From assembly GCA_963737225.1 (NCBI GenBank), contig CAVTSA010000003.1:1-64000 (forward strand): a DNA stretch of 64,000 bases, read 5' to 3'. Below the pieces are notes generated by a model, which was given only the letters and a program-made list of their open reading frames with translations, searched no databases and was not told the origin of the DNA. The position numbers and the translations under genes are program-made. This document shows positions 17,432-25,478 of this stretch, piece after piece. Numbering within the stretch: the stretch's first letter is position 1; every line of letters begins with the position of its first letter. The DNA comes from CAVTSA01 sp963737225 (GTDB taxonomy: Bacteria > Chloroflexota > Dormibacteria > Dormibacterales > Dormibacteraceae).

Positions 17432-18667
17432 GTGAGCCAACTGAACCCAGCTCGCACGCTCGCTTTCGTGAGCGACCCGGACCCCACGAAGACACTGACC
17501 CTTGACGTCAAGAGTCTTGCCTCCGGGTATCCCCTGGTCGTCGACGAGGCCCTGAAAAGCGCCATCGGGGATGCCACGGCGGGAGGCGACAAGACCCAGA
17601 GCTTCTTCGACTCCCTGAACCAGACGGCCGACTTCTGGACCCTGCTCGCCGCCCAAACCCTCGGCTTCGCGGACGGCAAGGATCCACAGGGCCGGCCCGT
17701 CGTGATGGCCAGCAGTGGCAACGTCGAGCTGCGCCTGCAGGCGGTCTTCACGACGGCGGCGGCGACCGGCAAGGTGGGGGTGCTCACCATCACCACGCGC
17801 GAGGTCAAAGGCTCGGGAATCAGCCGCGTGTTGACTGGGGACGTGGTCGTCAAGACCAACCCCCAGAACGTCACGGTCGACGAGAAGGCGTTCGCAGCCC
17901 TCCTGCCGCCGCTATACGTGAGCGTCGAGGCCATGCTCGGCAAGCTGGCGTCCACGCTTGCCGACGCATGCCGCGCCGAGTCGCCGGACGTGGTGGCCGA
18001 AACCCTGGCTCAGCAGGCGATTTTCTGGGCCAGCGGAAAGGCGGTGGCCGGCGGGGCGATGCTGGTCGAGTACGGGTACGACTTCGTAGCCGTGACCTGG
18101 GGCGAGATCATCGGGGAGGCTGTGGGGGTCGGGGCCCTGATGGCGATACCGCTCCTCATCGAGTTCCTGGGTCATCAGATGCAGCACTCGGTGGAGGTCA
18201 TCAACCGGACCTCGCGGCCGCTCACCTGGAAGACCTACATCGAGTGGGGCCGCTCGGTGCTCACGCTCCCCGATACGCCGGTCCCCGCCACCAGCGAACA
18301 GCCCGATCCCCTGAAGGCGGGCAGCACTCTGACGCTCGCCGGCGAGCTCCACCAGCTGTTCCTCAACACCTCCCAGTGGGGATCCATCGGCTACGTCCTC
18401 ACGCTCGACCTGGGTGACGGAACGCCCCCCGCGCAGGTCGTCATAAGTGTTCCGTGGGCTGGTGACAACGTGATCTGGGTCGGAGCGTCCAACGAGGCGC
18501 CGGATCGGCTTTATAACGAGCACAGAAACTCAGCCTCACCACCCCTGCGGACCACCGCCCAATTCGGCGGTGGCTACGACGTGACGGTGTCGTTGAACCG
18601 CATCTCGGGCAAGACCGAAGACGATGCCTATTTCTACTGCTCGGCCGTGGTCGTTCAGCCTCACTGA
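17432..18667 (+). CDS. Actinoporin/aegerolysin-like protein, paralog 2 of 3
   Basis: A 411-residue paralog of its neighbours. It shares with paralog 3 an N-terminal block near residues 50-68 (GGDKTQSFFDSLNQTADFW) and the phrases DPQG and SSGN. It shares with both paralogs the central hydrophobic helix near 231-247 (VGVGALMAIPLLIEFLG), then VINRTSRPLTWK, WGSIGYVLTL, VISVPWAGDNVIWVG near residue 336 and SGKTEDDAYFY at the C-terminus. There is no signal peptide. The GTG start at 17432 has TGGAGG about eight bases upstream and lies 34 bases after paralog 1, so co-transcription is likely. The proposed role is a component of a membrane-active complex; the family is otherwise unknown to me. Confidence 0.7.
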   Translation: MSQLNPARTLAFVSDPDPTKTLTLDVKSLASGYPLVVDEALKSAIGDATAGGDKTQSFFDSLNQTADFWTLLAAQTLGFADGKDPQGRPVVMASSGNVELRLQAVFTTAAATGKVGVLTITTREVKGSGISRVLTGDVVVKTNPQNVTVDEKAFAALLPPLYVSVEAMLGKLASTLADACRAESPDVVAETLAQQAIFWASGKAVAGGAMLVEYGYDFVAVTWGEIIGEAVGVGALMAIPLLIEFLGHQMQHSVEVINRTSRPLTWKTYIEWGRSVLTLPDTPVPATSEQPDPLKAGSTLTLAGELHQLFLNTSQWGSIGYVLTLDLGDGTPPAQVVISVPWAGDNVIWVGASNEAPDRLYNEHRNSASPPLRTTAQFGGGYDVTVSLNRISGKTEDDAYFYCSAVVVQPH

Positions 18668-18715
18668 ATCGCCCGACCACGTCAACCACCGCAACACATC
18701 AGGAGGAAGGGACCC

Positions 18716-19972
18716 ATGGCCGGTGATCCGACACCCCAGAACACGGTAAAGATCGCGCTTCAACCGATTACCAAGGGCAGCACCCCGCCGAACATCCACG
18801 ACGACAAGTTCGTGAGCGCCGTGTCAGCGGCCAAGGCGGGTGGGGACGCGACTCAGCACTACTTCGATGCGGTCAACCAGACGGCCGAGTACTGGAGCTG
18901 GCTGACGCAAGTGCTGGGCCGCAAGGAAGACCCGTGGGCCGACGGCGTCGACCCCCAGGGCAACCCCATCCAGATGTCGTCGAGCGGCAACCTCGATGTG
19001 CGGATGGGCGCCTTCTACCGTCCGCCCGTCAACGGCGCCGAGGGCCATGTCTTCAAAGAGGGCGACGACCCGCCCGTCGTCGGGATCGCGACCTTTCAGA
19101 CGCACAACACCACAACGTCGATCTCCTCCGACATCAGCTTCGGGCTGAGCCTGGCCGGGTTGCCGCCCGGGATCGTCATCGGCAGCAAGCTCTTCAAGGA
19201 TCTGATCAAGCCCGCCTACGGAAACATGAAGGTCCTCTTCAACAAGCTGGCCGAGAAGATGAAGTCGAGCGCGGAGGTCGAGGACCCCGACATCGATCCG
19301 GCCGAAGAGGCGGAAGATCCGATCAGTGAGGCCGAAGGTGACATCGGAGACATCGGCGGCGAGCTGGCCGGGGAGGGAGCCGAGTTCCTCGCCATTGATT
19401 GGGGCTCAGTCGTCGCCGAGGTGGGGGGCCTCGGGGTGCTCGCGGCGATACCTCTCATCGTCAGCTTCCTGGGTCACAAGATGGTCACCTCGGTGATGAT
19501 CAACAACCTGACCAACACCGACTTCACCTGGTCGATAAAGGACCAGGTGTGGGGCAAGGCCTCCGTGTTGCCATCGCAGGACAGCAACAACAAGATCCCG
19601 AAGATGGACTACAACGTGGACTCCTGGGGTGACCGGACCACGGTCAAGTGCTCCTACGAGGCCCGCATGCAGTTCATCAACTCCAACGACTACGGTTCCA
19701 TCGGCTGGGTCCTCGGGCTGAAACCGGCCGACGCAGATCAGGAACTGGCGACGGTCGTGAGCATACCCTGGGCGGGCGACAACACGATCTGGACGGGACA
19801 GCTCACCGGCGATGCGGGTGACCTTTATACCCGGCACAGCAACCCCGACGGACGCCTCACGGTCGGGGCGACGGTGGGCAAGTACAAGTCCACGATCTCG
19901 ACCACCAAGTTGAGCGGCAAGACTGAAGATGCCTACTTCTACGGCATCCTCGTGGTCATCGAGCCCGCGTGA
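18716..19972 (+). CDS. Actinoporin/aegerolysin-like protein, paralog 3 of 3
   Basis: A 418-residue paralog. The N-terminal block GGDATQHYFDAVNQTAEYW is near residue 42. The phrase FGLSLAGLPPGIVIGSKL near 140 matches FGVSLAEIPAGIAVGDKL of paralog 1. An acidic segment of Asp/Glu-rich repeats near 185-215 precedes the hydrophobic helix near 237-253 (GLGVLAAIPLIVSFLG), and then come MINNLTNTDFTWS, YGSIGWVLGL, VVSIPWAGDNTIWTG and SGKTEDAYFYG. The PWAGDNTIWT phrase also resembles the PWGSKTNTWT phrase of fungal aegerolysins. The ATG follows GGAGGAAGG seven bases upstream. The three proteins look like parts of one multi-component assembly. Confidence 0.72.
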   Translation: MAGDPTPQNTVKIALQPITKGSTPPNIHDDKFVSAVSAAKAGGDATQHYFDAVNQTAEYWSWLTQVLGRKEDPWADGVDPQGNPIQMSSSGNLDVRMGAFYRPPVNGAEGHVFKEGDDPPVVGIATFQTHNTTTSISSDISFGLSLAGLPPGIVIGSKLFKDLIKPAYGNMKVLFNKLAEKMKSSAEVEDPDIDPAEEAEDPISEAEGDIGDIGGELAGEGAEFLAIDWGSVVAEVGGLGVLAAIPLIVSFLGHKMVTSVMINNLTNTDFTWSIKDQVWGKASVLPSQDSNNKIPKMDYNVDSWGDRTTVKCSYEARMQFINSNDYGSIGWVLGLKPADADQELATVVSIPWAGDNTIWTGQLTGDAGDLYTRHSNPDGRLTVGATVGKYKSTISTTKLSGKTEDAYFYGILVVIEPA

Positions 19973-19990
19973 CCGAAGGAGAACGATGAC

Positions 19991-20383
19991 ATGGGCTACG
20001 GTGCGTTTCTCACGGTGACCAACAACCGATCAGGGGCGGTTCGCTTGTTCGTGACCAACGTCAGCTGCATGTACGACAACGGCGACCAGGGTTCGCGGCT
20101 GTCGATGTTCAACAACGCGTTGGTCAGCCCATCCGGGTCGCTGCCGGCGGGGGGCGGCCAGTACATCGAGGTCAACGCCACCGGCGGCTGCTTTTTCCTG
20201 GTCTCGACGTTCGACATCAAGGTGACTGACGAGTCGAACTCGGCCATCATCGGCACCGCCGCGTTCAAGGAGGCCGACCTCAACTGGTACCTGGACTCGA
20301 ACAGCAACGAGGATGTGATCAACGTGATGATCAACAACTCAGGCCAGCAGGCTCGGATGGTGGTGACCATCGCGGCGAGCTGA
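19991..20383 (+). CDS. Small beta-sandwich-like partner protein
   Basis: A 130-residue protein starting 18 bases after paralog 3, behind GAAGGAGAACG. It is rich in alternating beta-strand patterns: LTVTNNRSGAVRLFVTNV at the N-terminus, QYIEVNATGGCFFLVSTF in the middle, and VINVMINNSGQQARMVVTI at the end. It has two Cys residues (near 27 and 65) and no signal peptide or membrane span. Its opening resembles single-domain aegerolysin-like proteins, which can be partners of larger pore-forming proteins. I do not recognise a named family. Its position makes it the likely fourth component of the cluster. Confidence 0.7.
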   Translation: MGYGAFLTVTNNRSGAVRLFVTNVSCMYDNGDQGSRLSMFNNALVSPSGSLPAGGGQYIEVNATGGCFFLVSTFDIKVTDESNSAIIGTAAFKEADLNWYLDSNSNEDVINVMINNSGQQARMVVTIAAS

Positions 20384-20656
20384 CCGGGGTCGGGGGCCAA
20401 GGAGCGGTTTCACCGGTGCTGCTCGCCGCCCGCAGCACCGGTACCACCGCGCGTCTCACGTCGAATGCAAGGGCGGGCCAGGTGCGCGCGTAAGCCCGGG
20501 TGGCGGTGAGGGGATCCGCCCACGTCGCCACCGATCGGATCGGCGTGGGGCCACCGCTCGGGTACCCTGACTCCGCCGTGAACCTTCCAGCGCCGCCGGC
20601 GAAGTTTGCCGAGATGGTGGGGCGCATGACCCGGGGATGAGGCAACATGTAGCGAG

Positions 20657-21067
20657 GTGACTGCGACCTGGACGGCGCCGGCGGATGCCACTCCCGTGCA
20701 TGGCTGGGGATACCTGACCCAGGACCCAAGCGCGGGATATGCCCAGCTCATTCAGGTCCCCGCGGGGCTTGCGCTCGCGGTAAGCAGCCTCACGGTCTCG
20801 GATCGGTCGATCCCTGATCCGCCGGGGTCGATGGTCATCCAACTCGAAACCGCCACGCCCGCTACTCCGGCGCAGCCGGGAGATCTGTTATCGGACGTCT
20901 ATCAGATCAACCTCGCGCTGGGCGCCACCGCGCACCTGGCATTCCCGTCTCCCCTGGTTTTGACGGGTCCGCGGGGGGTGGAGTGGGCCCTACGTTTTGA
21001 GGTCGTTGCAACGTGGCTGGCCTCCTCGTACGCGATCAACGTGTTGGCTGTCGGACTCTACTTCTGA
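20657..21067 (+). CDS. Unknown small beta-rich protein
   Basis: A 136-residue reading frame with a GTG start. It has strand-like stretches (YAQLIQVPAGLALAVSSLTV, SMVIQLET, GVEWALRFEVVATWL) and a hydrophobic end (YAINVLAVGLYF). No signal peptide or known motif is visible. The ribosome binding site is weak. It lies 273 bases after the four-gene cytolysin-like cluster on the same strand and may or may not be part of it. The call as a gene rests on frame length and protein-like composition. Confidence 0.5.
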   Translation: MTATWTAPADATPVHGWGYLTQDPSAGYAQLIQVPAGLALAVSSLTVSDRSIPDPPGSMVIQLETATPATPAQPGDLLSDVYQINLALGATAHLAFPSPLVLTGPRGVEWALRFEVVATWLASSYAINVLAVGLYF

Positions 21068-21424
21068 GCCCCACGTTGCGAAGGTATCAGCGTCGGGGCG
21101 AGCCGCCCTATCGCCCGCTTCGCCAAGCGAGAGATCATGCGCGAACCTCCAGCCTTGAGGGGGCTTCTCGTATGGCCGTCACCATGGAAGGTGGCCCCAC
21201 CCGTTAGGCCGGCATTCCCTGCGCATCCATTGTTGAAAGACGAGCAGGGGGCCTTGGCGGCCATCTCCCGTCAACGACCCCCCTCTGGCGCGTGCGCGGA
21301 AGCGCCTGCTTTTGGGACGCGGTCCCGATCGCGGTTGTCCCGTTGGGGACACGCCGCGAGGCGCCTCCTGATCGCGATCGGCCGGTTGGAGCGAGCAGGC
21401 GGAGGTACGTCCCCGTTCGGTGGG
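21068..21424. other. Intergenic region between the cytolysin-like cluster and DUF1059 gene
   Basis: About 360 bases between genes that converge. I see no supported gene and no clear intrinsic terminator. Confidence 0.35.
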
Positions 21425-21586
21425 CTACGTCACGACCTCGATCCATCCCCGGATCTGATCATCGCTGATGCTTTCGAGGAGCTGTGGGTGGTCCGCGCGA
21501 ATGTGAGCGCGAATCAAACTGAGCACCTCATCGTCCGTGGTGCCCCTCGCCACGTATCCGCACTCGCACTTCACCTGTGTTGCCAA
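21425..21586 (-). CDS. DUF1059 family protein
   Basis: A 53-residue protein starting with TTG. The sequence begins with MATQVKCECGYVARGTTDDE and continues through VLSLIRAHIRADHP to DDQIRGWIEVVT. This matches the small DUF1059 family, with a CxCG knuckle at the start and a conserved AHIRxDHP-like helix. The start is well supported: AGGAGG lies eight bases upstream of the TTG. Function is unknown; the family often sits beside stress or nitrogen genes. It is divergent from the SARP regulator gene, so both may share the short region between 21587 and 21656. Confidence 0.85.
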   Translation of the reverse strand: MATQVKCECGYVARGTTDDEVLSLIRAHIRADHPQLLESISDDQIRGWIEVVT

Positions 21587-21656
21587 CTCAATGTCCTCCT
21601 GAGCCGAATCTTGGGCCTTGATGGACGGGAGTGCGGGCCATTATCGTCGGTTCGAA

Positions 21657-22403
21657 ATGGCCCGAACGCGCGTCCAGCTGTGCGACCGGTACGTGATCGA
21701 ACTGGAAGGACGACGGGTGGAGGCCGCTCTCCCGGGGCGCCAGGGCCGGCTGTTCTTCGCGTACCTGGCACTGAATCGGGACCGGCCGATCGCTCGCACC
21801 GAGGTCATCGAGGCCGTCTGGTCGAGAGAGCTGCCCCGCGACCCGGCTGATGCCTTGGCCGCCCTGCTGTCCAAAGTCAGGGCCGCCCTTGGGAACCGCT
21901 ACCTGGAAGGCCGAGGCGAGCTGACGCTGACGTTGCCGCCGGACGCCGAGGTTGACGTTGAGCGTGCCATAGCCGCAGTCCACGAGGCGGAGTCGGCGTG
22001 CGCACAGCGCGTTTGGCCGCGGGCATGGAGCGCGAGTTTGTCCGCGCACCTCGTCGCCAAACGAAGGCTCCTGGTCGAGTACGAGGCGGAGTGGATAGAC
22101 GAGTGGAGGCGGAGGCTGGAGGATGTGCTGGTCCGTTCCACCGAGCGCTACGCAGAGGCTTGCATCGCGCTGGGCGGCGGGGAGCTGGCCGGAGCCGAGC
22201 GCTCGGCCCGTGCATTGGTGCGCCTCGCCCCGCTGCGCGAGAGCGCTCACGGCCTGCTCATGGCCTCGCTCGAGGCGCAGGGAAACGTCGCTGAGGCGCT
22301 CATCGTCTACGAATCGGTCCGGCAGCGGCTGCGCGATGAGCTGGGAGTCTCGCCCTCGGAGCCGCTGCAGACTGCCTACCGACGGCTTCTCGGTCGCCCA
22401 TAA
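21657..22403 (+). CDS. SARP-type (BTAD domain) transcriptional activator
   Basis: A 248-residue regulator. The N-terminal winged helix of OmpR/SARP type covers about residues 1-95 (GRQGRLFFAYLALNRDRPIA then EAVWSRELP). A BTAD domain with TPR-like helices covers about 105-245 and ends with RLRDELGVSPSEPLQTAYRR, the hallmark of SARP proteins. SARPs activate genes by binding direct repeats with 11-base periodicity upstream of targets. A cluster of three GCAACCTT repeats lies 260-300 bases downstream, in front of the rhodanese gene, and is a possible binding site. This protein lacks the large ATPase and sensor extension seen in AfsR. Confidence 0.88.
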   Translation: MARTRVQLCDRYVIELEGRRVEAALPGRQGRLFFAYLALNRDRPIARTEVIEAVWSRELPRDPADALAALLSKVRAALGNRYLEGRGELTLTLPPDAEVDVERAIAAVHEAESACAQRVWPRAWSASLSAHLVAKRRLLVEYEAEWIDEWRRRLEDVLVRSTERYAEACIALGGGELAGAERSARALVRLAPLRESAHGLLMASLEAQGNVAEALIVYESVRQRLRDELGVSPSEPLQTAYRRLLGRP

Positions 22404-22910
22404 CCTGCAGCGCCGCCGCGATGGTGAGATCCCGCCAGGCCGTGGATAGCGGCTGGTAGAGCGCAGGAAGGCCCGGGTGTGGGCGCTGTAGACGTCGATT
22501 GCGGTGTCGTGCCAGACGGTGCCCTTGGTGCCGGAGAGGTAGACGGCATCATCATTGAGCATGGCGGCGTCACCTCGATTGGATTGAGCACCAAAAGGAT
22601 GGCGCCGCCGCTCTTGCTCCGTTGGGTCTGCCACCCTTCGGGTCTCACCGGCTCGGGGCCACGGCAACCTTGGGGCTCATCCTTCCCGCAACCTTTTCGC
22701 AACCTTCGCGAAGGGTCCGCGCCGGCTGACGGAAGGGACGGCTCGTCAGACTCGCTTTCACCTCGTCCTGAGCGGACGACCTGAAACAGGAGCTGAGCGA
22801 TGGCAGTCGACGCATCCCCGGACCAACGCCCGCCGCAACCCATTCAATCCCTTCCACGTCAACCAGAAGAGCCGGCCCTCGGCCGGACCTGCGCAAAAGG
22901 ACTGGAGCCG
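22404..22910. other. Intergenic region between the SARP and rhodanese genes
   Basis: About 500 bases contain the GCAACCTT repeat cluster at 22664-22706, immediately followed by a 12-base palindrome CCTTCGCGAAGG at 22703-22714. On the minus strand a short frame from ATG 22562 begins MLNDDAVYLSGTKG and looks protein-like for about 40 residues, but it then runs antisense into the SARP gene, so I do not call it. Confidence 0.4.
22664..22706 (+). repeat. Three direct GCAACCTT repeats, candidate SARP operator
   Basis: GCAACCTT occurs at 22664-22671, 22688-22695 and 22699-22706. The last two share CGCAACCTT and are exactly 11 bases apart, the spacing used by SARP-type regulators. They lie about 205 bases before the rhodanese start. 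Confidence 0.45.
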
Positions 22911-23750
22911 ATGACTGCATACTCTCATCCTGAGACCCTGGCACAGGCCGAGTGGCTGGCCGGTCACCTTGAGGATCCGGATCTGTGTGTAATCGAGGTA
23001 GATGTAAGCCCCAAGGCCTACAACGAAGGCCATGTGCCGGGTGCAGTGCTCTGGAATGTGTATCGCGATCTCAAAGACGCTGAGTACCACCTCATCGACA
23101 CGGCCGCCCTCGAACGCCTGGTAGTCCGCTCCGGGATCCGATCTGACTCGACCGTGGTCTTCTACGGCTACGCACCCGCCCTTGGTTTGTGGCTCATGAA
23201 CGTGATCGGGCATCGCGACGCGCGCATCCTCAATTGCTCACGCGATGCGTGGCGGGCTGAAGGGCGCCCTTGGAGCACTGTCGTACCGAACCTCGCACCG
23301 GGCCGGTATCACATTGGCGATCAAGATGGGCGCCTTCGTGCGGACCGGTCCGCGGTGCTTGACGCGATTGGCCGGCGCGGCTCGCTCATCCTGGACGTGC
23401 GTTCGCAGGCCGAGTACGACGGGGAGCGCTTCTGGCCCTCAGGTGACCAGGAGCCAAACGGCCGAGCCGGGCACGTCCCTTCGGCAGTCCGTCAACCCGT
23501 CGACGATCTGCATGACGAGCGGGGCGCATTCCGCGATGTCGCGGCACTCAGGAGCATCTTCTCGTCGGTGGGTTCAGACCGGACTGACGATCTGATCACC
23601 TACTGCACGATCGGGGGACGTGCCGCAACTGCCTGGTTCGTCCTCTCTTACCTCCTCGGTCGGGACGGGGTGCGGGTCTACGAGGGGTCCTGGGCGGAGT
23701 GGGGGAGGCTGGCGGACAGCCCAGTCGCCGCCGCGTCGCAAACGACTTGA
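22911..23750 (+). CDS. Tandem-domain rhodanese (sulfurtransferase)
   Basis: A 279-residue protein with two rhodanese domains. The N-terminal domain (VIEVDVSPKAYNEGHVPGAV) has YGYAP where an active-site Cys would be, so it is probably inactive, as is usual. The C-terminal domain (LILDVRSQAEYDG..., AGHVPSAV) ends with the active-site loop YCTIGGRAA, whose Cys would carry the persulfide. Such enzymes move sulfur from thiosulfate or mercaptopyruvate to an acceptor. The ATG at 22911 follows TGGAG. A cysteine desulfurase-like aminotransferase lies about 5 kb downstream, but there is no direct operon link. Confidence 0.88.
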   Translation: MTAYSHPETLAQAEWLAGHLEDPDLCVIEVDVSPKAYNEGHVPGAVLWNVYRDLKDAEYHLIDTAALERLVVRSGIRSDSTVVFYGYAPALGLWLMNVIGHRDARILNCSRDAWRAEGRPWSTVVPNLAPGRYHIGDQDGRLRADRSAVLDAIGRRGSLILDVRSQAEYDGERFWPSGDQEPNGRAGHVPSAVRQPVDDLHDERGAFRDVAALRSIFSSVGSDRTDDLITYCTIGGRAATAWFVLSYLLGRDGVRVYEGSWAEWGRLADSPVAAASQTT

Positions 23751-24086
23751 GTCCGCCGTGGGGTTCGGGCCCGGCCTTGTCGCAGCCGTGCGCGACGACG
23801 ACAGCCGGGTAGCCCTCGAACCGAAGGCCGCCGCCTCCAGTCCGGCCAATTGCGGGGTCGGATTGGACGCGGAGGGGCTCGGCCCGCGGGTTACCGGCAA
23901 CGTACGACGGCGCGGGACGCCTGCGACACGTCGGCGTGGCCGCGTCGTTCCCCCTGAAGAGTGCGGCGAGGGGGTTTTGCCGCCACATTCTCCTGTTCCG
24001 GCCGAGGCTTGAGCCCGACACGGGTTGCGCGCGGAAACCCGCGCCGCCGAACCGCGCGTCGGCCAGATTGAGGATGGGAACGGGGA
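23751..24086. other. Convergent intergenic region after the rhodanese gene
   Basis: About 335 bases between the ends of convergent genes. Frames on both strands are open but do not resemble proteins. No clear terminator hairpin with a U-tract is visible. Confidence 0.35.
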
Positions 24087-25478
24087 TCAGTCCGGCAGGT
24101 AGAGTTCGAAGACCGCGCTCCAGCCTTGCTCGGCCCCGAGCAGGAGGTCGCCTGATTGTGCTCGCATGAAGGCACGGCTGAGTGGGAGCCCGAGCCCGAG
24201 CCCGCCACCGGCGCGGGTGCGAACGCCATCCAGGCTCCCAAAACGCTCGAAGATATGGTCGCGAAGCGCTTCGGGGACGCCGGGTCCTTGATCCATGACC
24301 TGGATCAGCCACGCCCCGTCCCGATGCCGAACGTGAACGCGCACCCGCCCCGGTGAGGCAGAGCAGCGGATGGCGTTGTCGATCACGTTGTCGAGTGCCC
24401 GCCTGAACAGATCCTCGTCGGCGAGGGCCGTCCCTGCATCCGGCACCTGCAGCTCGAGCTCCACCGCTTTGCGGCGAGCAGCTGACCTCCACCGGGCAAC
24501 CACCTCATGCACGATGTCGACCAGGTCGACCCGCGACCGATTCGCCTTCAAGGTGCCGGCATCGGCCCTGGTCAGCAGCAGGAGCTTCTCGACCAGTCGG
24601 GTCATGCCGCCGATCTCTGCCTGAAGGACCCCCAATGCCTGCCGGTACTCCATCTCCGACCGGGGCCGGTTCAGGCCCAGCTCGACCTCGGCGGCCATCA
24701 CCGCGAGAGGGCCGCGCAGCTCGTGGGAGGCGTTGGACGTGAAGTCGCGGAGAGACTGAAAGCTCGCTTCCAGCCGGGTCAGCATCCGGTTGAACGTTGC
24801 CACGAGCTGGCCCAACTCATCATCGGGTGCGTCCACGTCGACCCGCCGGAACAGATCGCGATCGCTCAGCGTCTCGGCCAGCTCGGCGATCCGGCTCACG
24901 GGCCGCAAGGCGCGCCCCACCAACCAGTAGGTCAGCCCAGACCCGGCAGCGAGGATTGCTGCGGAGAGCACCGCGATCAACGAGATACTCCACGTCTGGG
25001 AGGCGTACATCGGGGCCAGCGGCGTCGACCCGACCACAACCTCGCGGTCGCTCCCGACTCTGACGGGGGCCGCATAGAGACGTCGAGCGTCTCCGTCTTG
25101 ACCCGCGATATCGATCAGCGCCGGCCTCCGTGTGACCCCAACCCGGTGCGCTACCCGCATCAGCGACGCGGGATCGATCGGTTCATCCCGGGTGGTCAGC
25201 AGCAGGCCGCGAGAGCCGGTCACCGCCAGATCGATGGCGGTCCCGTCCGATGTCTCGTCCGGAAGATCGCCGCGCTCGTAGACGATGTGATCGTCGACCA
25301 GCCGGAGGCCACCGGCGACGGAGACGACCTGATCGCGGAGCTTCACCTCGAGGGACCGGGACTCGATCACGACCAGTGCCAGTGACAGCACGATGTCGCT
25401 GCCGGCCAGCACGGCCAGCAGCAGGGCGGCGGCGGCAATCGTCAGCCGGCCACGGGTGGTGAGGAGATGACGTGTCAT
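24087..25478 (-). CDS. Sensor histidine kinase (OmpR-partner type)
   Basis: A 463-residue membrane kinase. A first helix at about 12-35, a periplasmic or extracellular sensor region to about 165, and a second helix at about 168-190 are followed by a HAMP domain (LRPVSRIAELAETLSDRD). The H-box SNASHELRGPLAVMAAEVEL near residue 255 has the phospho-accepting His, and the ATPase has DNVIDNAIRCS (N-box), DQGPGVP (G1) and GGLGLGLPLS (G2). It overlaps the upstream response regulator gene by four bases, so the two are co-translated. The signal is not predictable from the sequence. Confidence 0.93.
   Translation of the reverse strand: MTRHLLTTRGRLTIAAAALLLAVLAGSDIVLSLALVVIESRSLEVKLRDQVVSVAGGLRLVDDHIVYERGDLPDETSDGTAIDLAVTGSRGLLLTTRDEPIDPASLMRVAHRVGVTRRPALIDIAGQDGDARRLYAAPVRVGSDREVVVGSTPLAPMYASQTWSISLIAVLSAAILAAGSGLTYWLVGRALRPVSRIAELAETLSDRDLFRRVDVDAPDDELGQLVATFNRMLTRLEASFQSLRDFTSNASHELRGPLAVMAAEVELGLNRPRSEMEYRQALGVLQAEIGGMTRLVEKLLLLTRADAGTLKANRSRVDLVDIVHEVVARWRSAARRKAVELELQVPDAGTALADEDLFRRALDNVIDNAIRCSASPGRVRVHVRHRDGAWLIQVMDQGPGVPEALRDHIFERFGSLDGVRTRAGGGLGLGLPLSRAFMRAQSGDLLLGAEQGWSAVFELYLPD

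Noticed and set aside
16177..19972. Cry, ClyA or HBL-type toxin assignment for the three paralogs
   Set aside because: Those toxins are mainly helical or have three-domain Cry motifs; here the region after the hydrophobic helix is strand-rich, which fits the actinoporin/aegerolysin idea better.
22428..22562. Minus-strand frame beginning MLNDDAVYLSGTKG
   Set aside because: The first 40 residues look protein-like, but the frame continues antisense through the SARP gene and no family is recognisable.
23596..24492. A 298-codon minus-strand frame overlapping the rhodanese and kinase ends
   Set aside because: It is antisense to and out of frame with two solid genes and has an Arg/Pro-rich, non-protein-like composition.
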